From Symsagittifera roscoffensis (taxonomy: Eukaryota > Xenacoelomorpha > Acoela > Convolutidae): a stretch of 54,158 nt of DNA. The first letter of the stretch is position 1. Every line of letters starts with the position of its first letter. A model generated the notes under the pieces. That model was not told where the DNA came from and ran no database searches. It was given only the letters and a program-made list of their open reading frames with translations. A program made the translations under genes and the position numbers. Location: NCBI RefSeq assembly GCF_963678635.1, contig NC_087065.1, forward strand, positions 50,046,952 to 50,101,109, written 5' to 3'. Positions 25,201 through 33,100 of this stretch are shown piece by piece.

Positions 25201-28200
25201 GATTTCCATCTTTAAATAGCTGGCCGGTTTTGAAGTTAACTTGCAGCGTTGTGATACGATCATTTGTTGTTCCGGCTTTAGTAACGAAAGTAGCGGAATG
25301 TTTGTGGGTTTTTTTCTTCAGACAAATTTCGAATTTTAACTAGCCATTTTTGACGGATTTTTTTTATATCATTCAAAAGGTATGGTTTTCCTGAGCCTAA
25401 ATTTGAAAAGATATTTTACCTGTGATCATTTTTCATTAAGTTATGGGGGTTTAAAGATTGCCATTTTGGACAATTAACGCGCGATATTATTCGCGCTATT
25501 AACGCGTAAGCGGAGATTTAATCCGTCTTAGAAATCGTTCCAAATTAGTTGAAAGAAGCCTTGTTGTCATAATTGATTTGTAAAAAGAAGCAAGTACTAT
25601 CTTTTTGTACTTTATATGGCATGGGGGGGATGATTTTCACAAAAAAAAAATCTTTTTTTTTTCCAAAAAATTTTTTTTTCATTTTATTTTATTACAATTA
25701 ATTTTTCATGTTATTACTGCTCTATAGACCTTAAAAGGCAGTCGGAACATTCAGGGCTTCGCCCTGATACGAGCAATCTTGTTCGTTTAAAAGTTTGCTT
25801 CGGCTGAAATAATTTTCACGTAAATTTTATTGGTTTAGTCGCCTCATATTGCGTCATTTAAAAAGAGGCAATAGGTTGTTTTGCGTGAGTGTGCTTCAAA
25901 AGGGGATTTTGTAACTTCGAGTTTCAAAGTTTTTTGAATTTTTGACAACACATTTTTGATTTAAACTAAACGGTCATATACTCAAGGAGTCGGCTTAGTT
26001 TCCCTTTGGTAACCTTTGCCTGCTCGTTTACCGCTGGAATCTGTGTTCTAATTTTTAAACTTTTTTTTTCAAATTGTTTCCCTATAATGGCTTTGCCCTC
26101 ATTTTCTGTCGGCTAGCTTACAATTCTGAAATTGTTTTTTTTTTGTAAAGTTCGAAAGTTGCATAAAGCAGTCATTTTTGTTTTCGGTAGCTCATTTATA
26201 TTTGCCAACTGTCTGTTGACAGTGAAGACTCCTTAAGGAGGTCTGAATCAGCATCTTGAATTAGGTTTGTGTGTTTAGTAAAAAAAATTCGATTTTTTTT
26301 CTTCCAACTTTTTTGGTTTCGGAACGCGAAAAGATCTGTTTATGTATTCGCTGCTATGACTATATAATTATTTAACCGAATTTTTAATTCGAAGCAAAGC
26401 TGTCGAATTATTTTTGTCAAAGAAGTTATTGTCTTGAGTTTTTGTCAATTCATAAAAGCAACTCATTATTGTGGAAAGCAAGCAATAAATTGAACCATAC
26501 TAATTTCTTGATTTGTTTTCAAATATAAAAGGTGGGGCTCGAAGAGACGGTTGGTCTCGCAACACTTGTCGCAGTTTCGTCTCCGTAGGATCAGAGTTCC
26601 AATTTGTTCCTCAAAGGAGTGAGATATATGTCGCTTTTGTAAACGGTAGCTAAATGTCTAGTGGCATAATAAATGCTTAAAACTTTTCGTTAAATAACAT
26701 TTAACTTATCCATCAATGTGTTGTGTATCTTTTCTCAATATATTAGAATTTAAAATACATTTTTGGGCCAAGTTGAAAGACTACTTCCCAACTTTTGGTT
26801 TGTAGTTTTGAATCAACGTATTGGAATCCATCAAATTGCAAACAGATCTTGTGCTGATATCTTGTAAAGTCTAAGAAGAGAAAGTTGCCTTCCGATTTTT
26901 ACTGTTTATCAATAATCTTCTCCGCATTATGTACAAAATGGTTCGCTTGTAATACTTTCGATCGTACTATAGTAGATAAAGTATCACCTGTTCTGAACTC
27001 TGATAACCCACCGCATAAATTTGTTCACAGACGACGAGGAAGAAGAGGATGACGAGAGTGACTCAGACGAGAGCGATTCGGAGGACGACGACTTCGATGA
27101 CGAAGATGACGAGGGCCGAGTGGTGTTGGACGACAGCATCTGTCCTCCAGGTTGCGAACAAGAATTGTACGACATGGCGTGCAATCTCAGGGAGACTAGG
27201 TAAGGAGATTAGATCAAAAACCAAATCATCTAATACGAAGCTAAACGTAACGTTTTATGTTCTTAATAATGTTAAAATATTTATCTGATTTTAAGTTTTG
27301 ATTTAAAGAATCCTAAATGTGAATGATTTGTTTTTTTAATACTTGACGATTTAAAATCAACCGTATGATGATGAGCGAGGAGTTTTCTCGGCTGCACGTT
27401 TGATACATTCGAATTGGACTAAGTCCTACCTCTAAATGTATTCAAAACGATCGTTACAATGGTTTTGTCTTTCCTTCGTTCGTTGCTCATTTCATCTGAA
27501 ATCATCGAGAATCGTTCATCATTCGCCTATCTTGTTGCTGAATTTCCCTTGGTGACTTTTATCAATTTTTCGTCACTGTTTTAAATTAAGCTTGGGTTTA
27601 TGTTTGTTATTTTTCTAGACTTGACCTTGAGGAACAGCTGGCTGAGGAGAAGAAGACTTTTGACATGATGAAGAAGGATGCAGATTCGATGACCAAGAAG
27701 GTCAAGCAAGTCGACAATGCCCTCTCGGCCGCCGAGAAAGATCTCGAGGATTTTCAGGTGCTGTATCCTTTCACTTTTGAATTCTTAATTTTCTAGTAGC
27801 CATATAAACTATAGCCTAGCCATTTGCTGATTAAAATGGATTCGCAATTGTGTCGAAGTAAATGTTTTAGTTGCTTTATTTTCATCCGGTTGTCAAGGTT
27901 CTAAAAGGTTTTTATCTGCAAAAAAATTAAGAATTCTGTTTGCTGTGTATTCAGACTATTGGTTTTTCAGCTGAACTTCCCGCGAGTTAATTTTGTTCTA
28001 TAATTTTAAATTATTGTGATTTCATCTAAGAGCTATGAACACAGATCGCTATAGGCCTCAAACCATCAACATTCTGCTTGAGAGACGATTGAGCTAAGTG
28101 TCGCCCTCAAATGCTGAGATGACTTTAATCGTGTGCTTCATTAGGTTGAGAAGCAGGGTAAGTTGAACCAGCTGCAGATGATTGTGGTATTGAAGTTACA

Positions 28201-29700
28201 CCAAATTGAGTTCCTGGTCCAGGGAGGAGTGTTGCCTAATGACCTCTCGGAGGCACTGGTATTCGAGAGGAACGGATTGCTGCGTCTACAGACCAGGATC
28301 CACGAACTACACGACGAGAAACAGCAACAGAACCGCAAACAGAAGTAAGTCAATAAAACGAGAATGCTGCATAGGAAGCCAAAAATAGAATAGTCCAAAT
28401 AAAGTGAAAATCTTCGAAAAGACACTTTTGAACGAGAAACGAGAAATGAAAACTAAAGGAAAATCCGAGAACGAAATAAGTCGTTAAATAGAAATTTGTT
28501 CAAAATCTATTAGCGTAGAAAATTACCGTGAATCTAAACTCTAATTCAAAATCTTAATTTCATTTTAATAGCTTAATATTGTATTTTATGTAATTTCTGT
28601 TTTTTTTCTCTATGCCGAATGGATTTGCTTTCAGAGAGAACAAATTGCAGAACGTTCAATTGAAAAAGGGCCGGAAAATGCTGAGTTCCAAAATACAAGA
28701 ACTCGCTTCCGAGTGTGACCAGATGATGCTGCTTAAGTTTGGCCGAACTGTGGATCTACAGCGCCTTGAGATGGTAACTGTGAACCGACTGTTGGAAGAA
28801 TTGAAGGAAAAGTACCGGCAAACTGAACTGTTTTGTGACCGGGAAATCCAGCAGTGGGATGGTACTATCCAGCAGCAGAAGGAGAACATCACCATGTTGA
28901 CCAGAGATAACACCAGAAGAATCAACCAGATGACTATGTTGCTGGAGGAGCAGAAGGTCATAGAGGACACTCTGAATGCTAAACAGAAGAAACTGGTACG
29001 TGCTGTCATTTTTATAAATTAGCGACATGTTCTGAACCCCTATTTTTAGGAGTTCGGTTATTTATTAGTTAAGGTCCTTAAAAAATTTAGATAGCTGAAA
29101 TTTAATAATAGGTCCTTTTAATAATTAATGATAAATTTCTCTTTTAAACTGTTTTACTCTTATTCCAGTTTTTAAACTTACTTTTGCAAGGGACTCAACT
29201 ATCATACTACCCTGTTTTCTCCTGATGAAACCTTCTGTTCTTTTTTTAGTGAACGCAACGTTTCATTATTGTACCATAGCAGCAAGTTTCTCAAGTTATC
29301 AGAAGATTTACCATGGGAGAATTGGCTGTCCTTCAGCTGTAATTTAGCGACCTTTTTGACACCCAAATTATTACATTAAAATGTCTGATTTACTTATAAA
29401 AGATGTTTGCAGCTTTTGATAGATCAAAGATCAACTTTAGAGACTGGTGCAAAATCAAAATTTGAACTGACTTTAGATTTTTTTTTGCTGAAATATGCTG
29501 AAAAATTTAACTTTATGTAGGGCGGAGAGTATGAAGGGAAGAGAAAAGCCGATGTGCGGGAGAGAGAAAGGCTGATCCAACTAGTTCAGCTGCAGAGCCA
29601 GGAGATAGAGGCACTGAAGGAGGAGATCACCCTCTTGTCCCGAAAGGGGGGACACATTCTACCACCCGCACAACCTCCCATGCCCGTCAACCAAACCTAA
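953..29700 (+). CDS. CFAP44: CFAP44, cilia- and flagella-associated protein 44 (3' nine-tenths, about 25 exons)
   Basis: CFAP44 is an axonemal protein that, with CFAP43, forms the tether/tetherhead that holds inner dynein arm f (I1); loss in mammals causes malformed sperm flagella. Exons read from splice sites and phase: 953-1203, 1505-1609, 1835-2029, 2340-2543, 2943-3209, 3895-4131, 5765-5907, 6375-6735, 13006-13227, 14390-14520, 14724-14926, 15121-15252, 16144-16322, 17495-17683, 18049-18240, 18523-18643, 19033-19146, 19728-19939, 20532-20775, 21164-21350, 27031-27199, 27619-27757, 28145-28344, 28635-28995, 29521-29700. This gives about 1,640 codons; the human protein, from memory, is about 1,850, so the 5' exons and start codon lie upstream. 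Family hallmarks recognised from memory: GYIRVWDFE, YSIEDAKQK, VPEHLRMN, GENNKWEEFLTKV, DDSICPPGC, LKLHQIEF, LKFGRTVDL. Layout is WD40 repeats, charged hinge, long coiled coils. Uncertain points: the exon 7/8 junction, the donor of 18049-18240, and a GC donor at 16323. Confidence 0.93.
3520..3735 (+). repeat. degenerate relative of the hAT-like MITE at 46371
   Basis: The right part (TTTCGAGAAAATCC, then AATTCCGCGCCTG) and interior (gcgcccatatgaagc, aaaccttccaaaa, ggagaaaatcaattt) resemble the element at 46371-46780. The left end is not recognisable. It fills most of the intron 3210-3894. A further scrap (gagagctcggaaaatcgatg) lies at about 14282-14301. Confidence 0.4.
3895..4131 (+). CDS. CFAP44: CFAP44 exon 6: charged linker without an internal ATG
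   Basis: A 237-base exon (79 codons, phase 0 at both ends) between ttacttcag and gtaaat. It encodes a very charged RERERDLRREKRRKDRQKK stretch, an acidic run (EEPDSEEEPDPDEG), then VPLYIPETYHINTGFYSRDG and KFWLSL. It has no methionine codon, so a start-codon ORF search misses it. The G+C-rich composition stands out from the flanking introns. It joins onto SGFDAGFLYECQF in the next exon, which looks like the start of another propeller blade. Confidence 0.85.
4482..5622 (-). mobile_element. dead Tc1/mariner-like element
   Basis: Inverted ends: 4489-4504 (GATTTGAATTATCCGG) matches the reverse complement of 5602-5617 (GATTTAAATTATCCGG), extended by a shared GTGAAAAC inside. The right outer edge is a TA followed by CAGG, as expected of Tc1 ends; the left TA looks mutated to TG. 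On the minus strand frame-broken transposase remnants are visible: VMLWGHVKFSRETDIVVIDG at about 4760-4840 and FQQVTVSCHTKIF at about 4670-4710, recalling the VMVWG…FIDG and FQQDNAPCHTA blocks of Tc1 transposases. The second catalytic Asp block is mutated and there are many stops. The element sits inside the CFAP44 intron 4132-5764. Confidence 0.6.
5281..5550. repeat. long imperfect hairpin inside the Tc1-like element
   Basis: The arm 5281-5390 is matched in inverted orientation by 5457-5550, including CGATTTTTTACGGACTC against its partner near 5515-5535 and AACATTAAAATAAATATTC against its partner near 5490-5510. The loop is about 65 bases. It could fold as a stable RNA hairpin in the pre-mRNA or represent a foldback insertion. 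Confidence 0.6.
5765..6735 (+). CDS. CFAP44: CFAP44 exons 7-8: last WD40-like blades (junction uncertain)
   Basis: Exon 7 starts after ttatcttag at 5765 (SGFDAGFLYECQFAE…) and stays open to about 5953. Exon 8 is open in the frame of 6397 (FPIWMINLGNIDRL… LEDGKIRI… AGRDGNLYVFTF) and ends at 6735 before gtaaga. A donor at 5908 (phase 2) joins cleanly only to an acceptor ctaag ending at 6374. Acceptors ending at 6381 and 6396 need a phase-0 donor such as the poor gtcagc at 5888. I favour 5907/6375, but cDNA is needed. A short intron (about 0.47 kb) with no recognisable element separates them. Confidence 0.75.
7228..7301. repeat. TG/CA microsatellite, 3' tail of the retrotransposon
   Basis: Interrupted (TG)n on the + strand, read as (CA)n from the element's orientation, directly after its very short 3' UTR. 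CR1/L2-type elements often end in simple repeats instead of poly-A, so I treat it as part of the element. Confidence 0.75.
7312..8811 (-). pseudogene. retrotransposon reverse transcriptase and C-terminal domain (deleted, frameshifted)
   Basis: Fragments in three frames: fingers (LTAVVRSMKKSAAGQDKIS and PKAALQKLLSIINKSW at about 8440-8600), palm motif A (VVAVDLKAAFDRVW), then WIKAYLSDRR followed by two extra copies of AYLSD (7983-8040). The PQGSVLSP and YADD blocks that should follow are absent. The thumb (FGPIYQEIEDSAVLLWDRYR) resumes at about 7930. The C-terminal domain (7312-7764) has CESCGEQEESSKLFLIRC, the usual Cys-rich motif of this element class. Confidence 0.75.
7981..8040. repeat. 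three copies of a 15-base unit inside the RT
   Basis: GTCCGACAGGTAGGC occurs at 7983, 8001 and 8022. On the coding strand it reads AYLSD three times. The first copy in reading order belongs to the normal RT sequence (KAYLSDRR); the others are extra and sit exactly where the catalytic RT motifs were lost. Confidence 0.85.
8850..10095 (-). pseudogene. retrotransposon APE-type endonuclease (frameshifted)
   Basis: Two frames cover the endonuclease. The first (9547-10095) has GLRVAQLNIEGW…VDIAVLVETKL, the N-terminal Asn and Glu motifs of APE nucleases. The second (8850-9623) continues with SVIICADVNAHGLWDPN (the D-x-N motif), TPDVTIL and SDNLPLVTHLE (the SDH-like block, here Ser-Asp-Asn). A frameshift near 9610-9625 separates them. 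This domain nicks target DNA to prime reverse transcription. The copy is not functional as read. Confidence 0.8.
9885..10346 (-). CDS. retrotransposon leader ORF: 2A-like peptide and PHD finger
   Basis: A 153-codon frame. Residues 49-62 are LLLAAGDIESNPGP, a canonical 2A-like ribosome-skipping motif (DxExNPGP); cleavage would fall between Gly61 and Pro62, freeing a 61-residue N-terminal peptide. Directly after it is a C4HC3 PHD-type finger: Cys67, Cys70, Cys85, Cys88, His93, Cys96, Cys114, Cys116 (the last pair is CGC rather than CxxC). Such 2A leaders and PHD fingers are known in APE-type non-LTR elements of trypanosomes and several marine invertebrates. The frame ends shortly after overlapping the start of the endonuclease frame, suggesting one ancestral ORF broken by a frameshift. 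Confidence 0.8.
   Translation of the reverse strand: MGSLHAAAPADQTRISNSPFDRVVCAVKMRNPSGMLPRRTGNPAYLRRLLLAAGDIESNPGPPRWPCGACEEPVKSSDKDWSIWCVDCRRWNHRRCLQMTVEEIKNLAKYRWHCGCKPSVAKTRRSQPAALAPILQTQQPSPATRKKVFELRN
10690..12390 (+). repeat. hairpin-bounded repeat, copy 2
   Basis: The left hairpin is degraded (CCCTCGC-aataa-GCAAGCG, 10691-10709) but is followed by the same GTTGCAACCGGGTAC and TTTGTTCACAG stretches as copy 3. The right end near 12360-12385 (GATGCGAAGTTGAGCATCAC) resembles the right hairpin. The interior is non-coding and very A+T-rich, and fills most of the CFAP44 intron 3' of the retrotransposon. The remainder, 12390-13005, shows nothing recognisable. Confidence 0.4.
13006..17683 (+). 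CDS. CFAP44: CFAP44 exons 9-14: hinge and first coiled coils
   Basis: Exons 13006-13227, 14390-14520, 14724-14926, 15121-15252, 16144-16322 and 17495-17683. The first carries the family signature DPKAYSIEDAKQKAEQDR followed by basic coiled coil (KKKIQEMRRQFKKLL). The second and third give EFELDPQSK, MAVTEYAWDSEKQSLALAKLEKQ and KSKLDFDSLIVQ. The fifth ends MEKQRQRRLARQKQ, and the sixth begins WEDLNKEKPSDDFEDP and contains FKLKTAANYVVPEHLRMN, a well conserved block. The only in-frame join between the last two uses a GC donor (gccagt at 16323). The 132-base exon at 15121 is phase 1 on both sides. Confidence 0.85.
13228..14389 (+). other. CFAP44 intron with a weak inverted pair
   Basis: GAATGTTCCGACCATCG (13533-13549) is matched in inverted orientation by CAATGGTCGGAACAAT (14137-14152), hinting at an old 620-base TIR element. 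The content between is A+T-rich and non-coding. Confidence 0.3.
15121..15252 (+). CDS. CFAP44: CFAP44 candidate cassette exon (phase 1-1)
   Basis: This segment is G+C-rich inside an A+T-rich intron, follows an acceptor (ttccgtaaaaacag) and ends at a GT donor (gtattg at 15253). Entered in phase 1 from the exon ending 14926 it is fully open for 44 codons and leaves in phase 1, exactly what the exon at 16144 needs. It encodes a polar stretch with TVPKTNTPVVFACSDRRDET. I recognise no domain. Because it is symmetric it could be skipped without a frameshift, so it may be alternative. Confidence 0.65.
16454..17442 (+). repeat. hairpin-bounded repeat, copy 3
   Basis: Left hairpin ACCCTTGC-gataa-GCAAGGGT at 16454-16474 and right hairpin GCAAAGC-TCA-GCTTCGC at about 17417-17433, followed by CTCTGTGT. 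This is the best preserved copy and occupies most of the intron 16323-17494. No protein is encoded. Confidence 0.55.
18049..21350 (+). CDS. CFAP44: CFAP44 exons 15-20: central coiled coils
   Basis: Exons 18049-18240 (MYNKKRAFNERMLSLKF… APERPTLADAEKPEEF), 18523-18643 (LYHYTREKLIKFQLEKAAKD), 19033-19146 (Ser/Pro-rich linker), 19728-19939 (acidic, GEDELLEGENEEEQ-like), 20532-20775 (LLNEQDRILSRIEKLTRHFD… a long coiled coil) and 21164-21350 (LEERQKNLLEEFKAGLGENN then KWEEFLTKVFKKKIKR). The KKKIKRAKKKE block is highly conserved in the family. One join is unresolved: the first exon ends in phase 0 at the weak donor gttttac (18241), but the next needs phase 2 at its acceptor (18523). The last exon uses the strong donor gtgagt at 21351 rather than gtgacg at 21345. 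Confidence 0.85.
18644..21163 (+). other. CFAP44 introns 18644-19032, 19147-19727, 19940-20531, 20776-21163
   Basis: Four introns of 0.4-0.6 kb. I see no element, RNA gene or hidden exon in them; short TAGTAG and poly-T tracts only. Confidence 0.5.
22480..23023 (+). repeat. intronic tandem-family repeat, copy A
   Basis: Shares with copies B and C the blocks CAGACAAATTTCGA, TAGCCATTTGTGACGG, GGCGCGATTTATTTCGC, AATATGGCGTGTGGGG and the terminal hairpin CAGGGCTTCGCCCTG followed by ATACGAGCAGTCTTG, ending at 23023. It is truncated on the left. Confidence 0.75.
23893..24219 (+). repeat. intronic tandem-family repeat, truncated copy A'
   Basis: Starts abruptly at TTATGGGGGTTTAAAGG and runs through ACGCGCGATATATTTCG and ATGGCGTGTGGGG to the terminal hairpin CAGGGTTTTGCCCTG and GAGCAGTCTTG. 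It abuts copy B head to tail. Confidence 0.75.
24220..25003 (+). repeat. intronic tandem-family repeat, copy B (full unit)
   Basis: A 784-base unit beginning AAATTCCAGAGTACCGAATG and ending at the hairpin and GAGCAGTCTT. Contains GCGCGATATATTTCGCGC, itself able to fold. Its minus strand carries most of a 145-codon open frame (24130-24567). Confidence 0.8.
25004..25781 (+). repeat. intronic tandem-family repeat, copy C (full unit)
   Basis: A 778-base unit in the same orientation as copy B, with high similarity throughout. It ends CAGGGCTTCGCCCTG, ATACGAGCAATCTTG. The minus-strand frame of copy B is broken here by a one-base shorter T run near 25170. Confidence 0.8.
25782..26520. other. intron sequence, fragment related to hairpin-bounded repeat
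   Basis: A stretch near 25825-25865 (TTATTGGTTTAGTCGCCTCATATTGCG) resembles 258-285 in copy 1. The rest is A+T-rich with no exon or element edge that I can define. Confidence 0.3.
26532..26618 (+). CDS. possible additional CFAP44 cassette exon (phase 1-1), weak
   Basis: This is an 87-base island richer in G+C than the surrounding 5.7-kb intron. It lies between an AG at 26530-26531 (preceded by an imperfect pyrimidine tract) and a good donor gtgaga at 26619. In phase 1, the phase needed by the flanking exons 21350 and 27031, it is open for 29 codons (GARRDGWSRNTCRSFVSV…) and leaves in phase 1. The other entry frame meets a stop. I see no similarity to CFAP44, and the neighbouring exons join well without it, so it may be an alternative exon or chance. 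Confidence 0.3.
27031..29700 (+). CDS. CFAP44: CFAP44 exons 21-25: acidic stretch and C-terminal coiled coils, stop
   Basis: Exons 27031-27199, 27619-27757, 28145-28344, 28635-28995 and 29521-29700. The first is a dense Asp/Glu/Ser tract followed by the signature DDSICPPGCEQELYDMA. The next two give LDLEEQLAEEKKTFDMM and KLNQLQMIVVLKLHQIEFLV with LPNDLSEALVF, which match the family closely. The fourth has LLKFGRTVDLQRLE and NRLLEELKEKYRQ. The last ends in a short coiled coil (LQSQEIEALKEEITLL), a Pro-rich tail and TAA at 29698-29700. All acceptors are good; donors include gtaagg, gtgctg, gtaagt and gtacgt. Phases are consistent throughout. Confidence 0.92.
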
Positions 29701-29803
29701 CTTTCTCAAACCCCCTGTCCATTCACCTTTCGGCCGCCCATCATGAATGCTGCGCGTTTGTCGTGGCAAGGAGAAAACATCGATGATGGAAAGACTTGTT
29801 TGA

Positions 29804-29809
29804 AATAAA
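29804..29809 (+). terminator. CFAP44 polyadenylation signal
   Basis: AATAAA lies 104 bases after the CFAP44 stop codon. A second AATAAA at 29892-29897 could serve as an alternative. Assigned from position only. Confidence 0.6.
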
Positions 29810-29915
29810 AGATGTAATCATTTCAAATTTAAACTTCTGCTTGTATATTGTATTTGTAAATATGTGCTAAAATAATGAAAATGATGCGTAAAATAAATAA
29901 TCACGCACATGTGTA

Positions 29916-29925
29916 TATATAAAAG
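29916..29925 (+). promoter_or_regulatory. candidate TATA box for the EGF-like gene
   Basis: TATATAAAAG is a canonical TATA box about 230 bases before the start codon at 30144 and 107 bases after the CFAP44 polyadenylation signal. A start site about 30 bases downstream would give a 5' leader near 200 bases. The tight spacing suggests a short, self-contained promoter. Confidence 0.45.
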
Positions 29926-30143
29926 CAAGCTTCATTTGAATTTAGTTTTCTAAAAAAAATTGTTTTCTTTTTGCTTTCTGTTCTCCACACAATTTTCCAA
30001 AAGTGGCCAAAATCCACCTGTCATTTTCATCAATTATTCAAGCAAATATCCACAGATTGATGCAGGAAAATTCATTCGTACACTTTAATTTTTATAGAAA
30101 CATCAGTTGTCTTTAAGTGAAACAGATACATCTTTGATTTATC

Positions 30144-33100
30144 ATGAGAAAAGTGTTGCCGATTGTTATCATGGTACTTTGCATTTACTTGGATGCATCT
30201 GAGGCCAAGTTGAACAGATATGGATGTCAGGTAAGAGATAAGTTCGATGTTTGCAAAAGAAACTAACTCCTGACTTGATCTTTAATAAAATTAAGCACTC
30301 CCATAGTCGCAGGCTAGTTGGGGATTTCAAATGTTTTTTAGAATGTTACAGAAACGTTTTTTTTGTTCGCAATAGAAAATAATATTCGACAGGCATACCA
30401 TACCGGGTGTTATCAAATTGCACGAAGATTTTGTACTTCAATGCAGACTGCAGCCTTGAAAATATCGAAAATGATCTTTACGAGATGTAAATTTTTTTTT
30501 TCAAATTTTGACTTTGGAAACAAATATTTTCTAACGCATCAAAACTTCAAATTATTTTGTTTGCCTATTTTTTCTGTCCTGGTGTGATTTAGGCGTGTTT
30601 GAAGCGATGTCAAACAAAGTATTGCCAAATGGGAATTTCAGAAGATAAGTGACCTGTGTTTTTTTCGGGTTATGTTGTTTTGTTACATTTTTTATCACAG
30701 TAGTTTTGTTGTTTTGTGTCTCAGGGTGAAAATTCAAAATTTTATCCGTATCTCAATATTTACATTACAGCCACCAAGTTTTCGGTAGATTTGGTTTGTT
30801 CGGTTGACATTCATTTGAGTCATATGTTATTCTGTAAGAATTTGGTCTTCTATCAGCACAGGTAGTACAATTGGATGTGAGCCCAAGTGTGTGTAGTCAT
30901 CGGTACACAAAGAACATCGTATTTTTAGAAGATTTTAATTATTTACAAAGCAAGTTAAAACTGACTAAAATTCTTTTTAGAAAAATTGAGAGAAATTTCA
31001 GCTACTGATTGGATTGTAAAGATAAAAAAAATAGCGAGCTGCTTTTCAGGTAGAAAAAAAAACATTTTGACCCTACTGGTTTGAGAAAAAAAAACCAAAA
31101 CAATGGGAAAGACTGGAAAACCGAAACAATTTTTTGAATATGAGCAAACTTTGATCCATTTATTTGCCTTAATTTTTTGTTATTTTTTGTAATAAATGAA
31201 TAAATGGTCTGTATGCATAAGTTGATAATAACATGATAATAGAACAAAAATTGGAGGTCAGCCTCGAGATAACTTCTTTCTGATTTTCGAATCACAGCTG
31301 AAATTTTTCATAATCGCCCTGAAAAAAAATCTATCCTACTCTATAATTTTCTCACTTTTCGTGAAGTGGTCGAAACAGTTTGAGTTATGACTTTTACACA
31401 CTACAAAAAAGTTTGCTATACAAAAAACTTACACGCTACGCAATTTGCATTTGCAGTTATTCCACATATTTACAGTTGCGATTGGAGTCAAATAGTACGA
31501 CAATTATGTTTTCCCACCTAAATTGCAAACCTTGGTGCTTTTAATGAGGTCCTTTTTTGGTTTTTTGATAGCGTGTGTTTTCGCATTCGATTAGTAGTAA
31601 GCTAAAACAGTTAAGGCATTTTAATTAATTCTTTAAATGCTTTACACAGTTAAAGCATTTTAAGGTATTAACTTTTCAAATGAACCGAAAAAAAACTATT
31701 TGTTTTAAGCCTCATTACGATATTAAAAAACTCGAGTTCTGACATTTTCAAAATTAATTATCTCGCAATTTTTTAAATATGCATAATTTATACATAAATT
31801 GGCTTTATGCTTTCCAATTTAATACATATAAAGTTAAGTGGACTCTTTTAGTTTAATATATTCCTAACTATTACAAGAAACTAAAAACTACTCGTATTTA
31901 GTGCCACTTTCGCTTCATGGCTTTGGCAATTTATTAGAATATGTAGGTGGTTTAGTTGTGTCTAGCGTAAATAAATTTACAAGGGACCACGGCGCTGATG
32001 CGGGGACAGCTGAACTTAAATCTCTTGGTCGTAGAATGGAATGCACCACTGCAAAAGTTTAATTTTCAATGCTTATTTTCAGGCCTTTCTTTTCATTTTT
32101 TATTTCAATTGATAGAGCTGATTTTTTTTTTCGTTTTCTTGTTAGTGTTTGCAAAACTCAGCATCGTCTTTGTTTCTAATATTACCCCAACAATTCACTT
32201 TTTAATTTTTGTAACCACTTTAAAATTAATCCAAAGCTATGTCTTTCTGTTCAGCGATTTCAAAACTTTGAAAGAACAATGTCATATGGCCACTTTTCTA
32301 TGTTTTTACGAACCGAAAGAGTACTCATAGGTAGTCCAGTGTTGTTTTGTATTTAATCTCAACCTTAATTTTGCTTTTTGAATTCTGGAGAAAAGTAAAA
32401 AAAAAAAGGTATGATATTTTTTAGGTTCTCTCCTCACACCGGGCATAAAATTAGGCCTAAATTTTAAAATGGAACTTTTATTTTGAGCATTTTTTATTCA
32501 ATTGGCTGTGTCGGAGTATTTTTGGAATCTTTTTGAAATAGCAGTGGAAAGAATAACGTAAAAAATGGCCCCTGTTCCTCTCATCAATTGATATTATGAA
32601 AGATGTTTTGATCATATCATTTTTCAAAAAATATATATATTTTTTTTATTTCCTTGAATTCCCTGGCACTTTTCTGTTGTCTGTTGTGATCTTTTCAATT
32701 GTCTTTTCTGCTCAGGAAAACACTTACTTATGTGACACCGGCAACAACGAGCTCTGCAACGCCAACTCGGGTAAGTGTGAATGTGACGAGGGCTACTTCG
32801 CAGTAGACGATGTCTGTGCTCCAAACGGGCGAACGGGCGATTTGTGTCGAGAAGGAACTATCGGCAGCAATGGACGGTGCATGTGCTACTATGGCTATAC
32901 ACGACTCACAGACAACACGTGCGGATTATGCACGGTATAATAATTTAACAAAATTGTGAAAAGAAAAGATTTTGCTAGCTGGATTTTTTCCTTTTGGATT
33001 TTAAGAATCAATTCTTTATTATGGTTGAAAACTGAGTAAAATTTTCAAGAGCTTAGAGTTGAAAGCATGATAAATTACATAGTTGTTGATAAAAAATCTA

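Noticed and set aside
10744-27030. Shared ATAAATTTGTTCACAG before the acceptor at 27030 and in the repeat near 10744, suggesting introner-derived splice sites
   Set aside because: A 16-base match is expected by chance in this much A+T-rich sequence, and the flanks do not align.
27049-27288. Alternative frame over the acidic CFAP44 exon
   Set aside because: The family signature DDSICPPGC is in the other frame, which also fits the splice phase.
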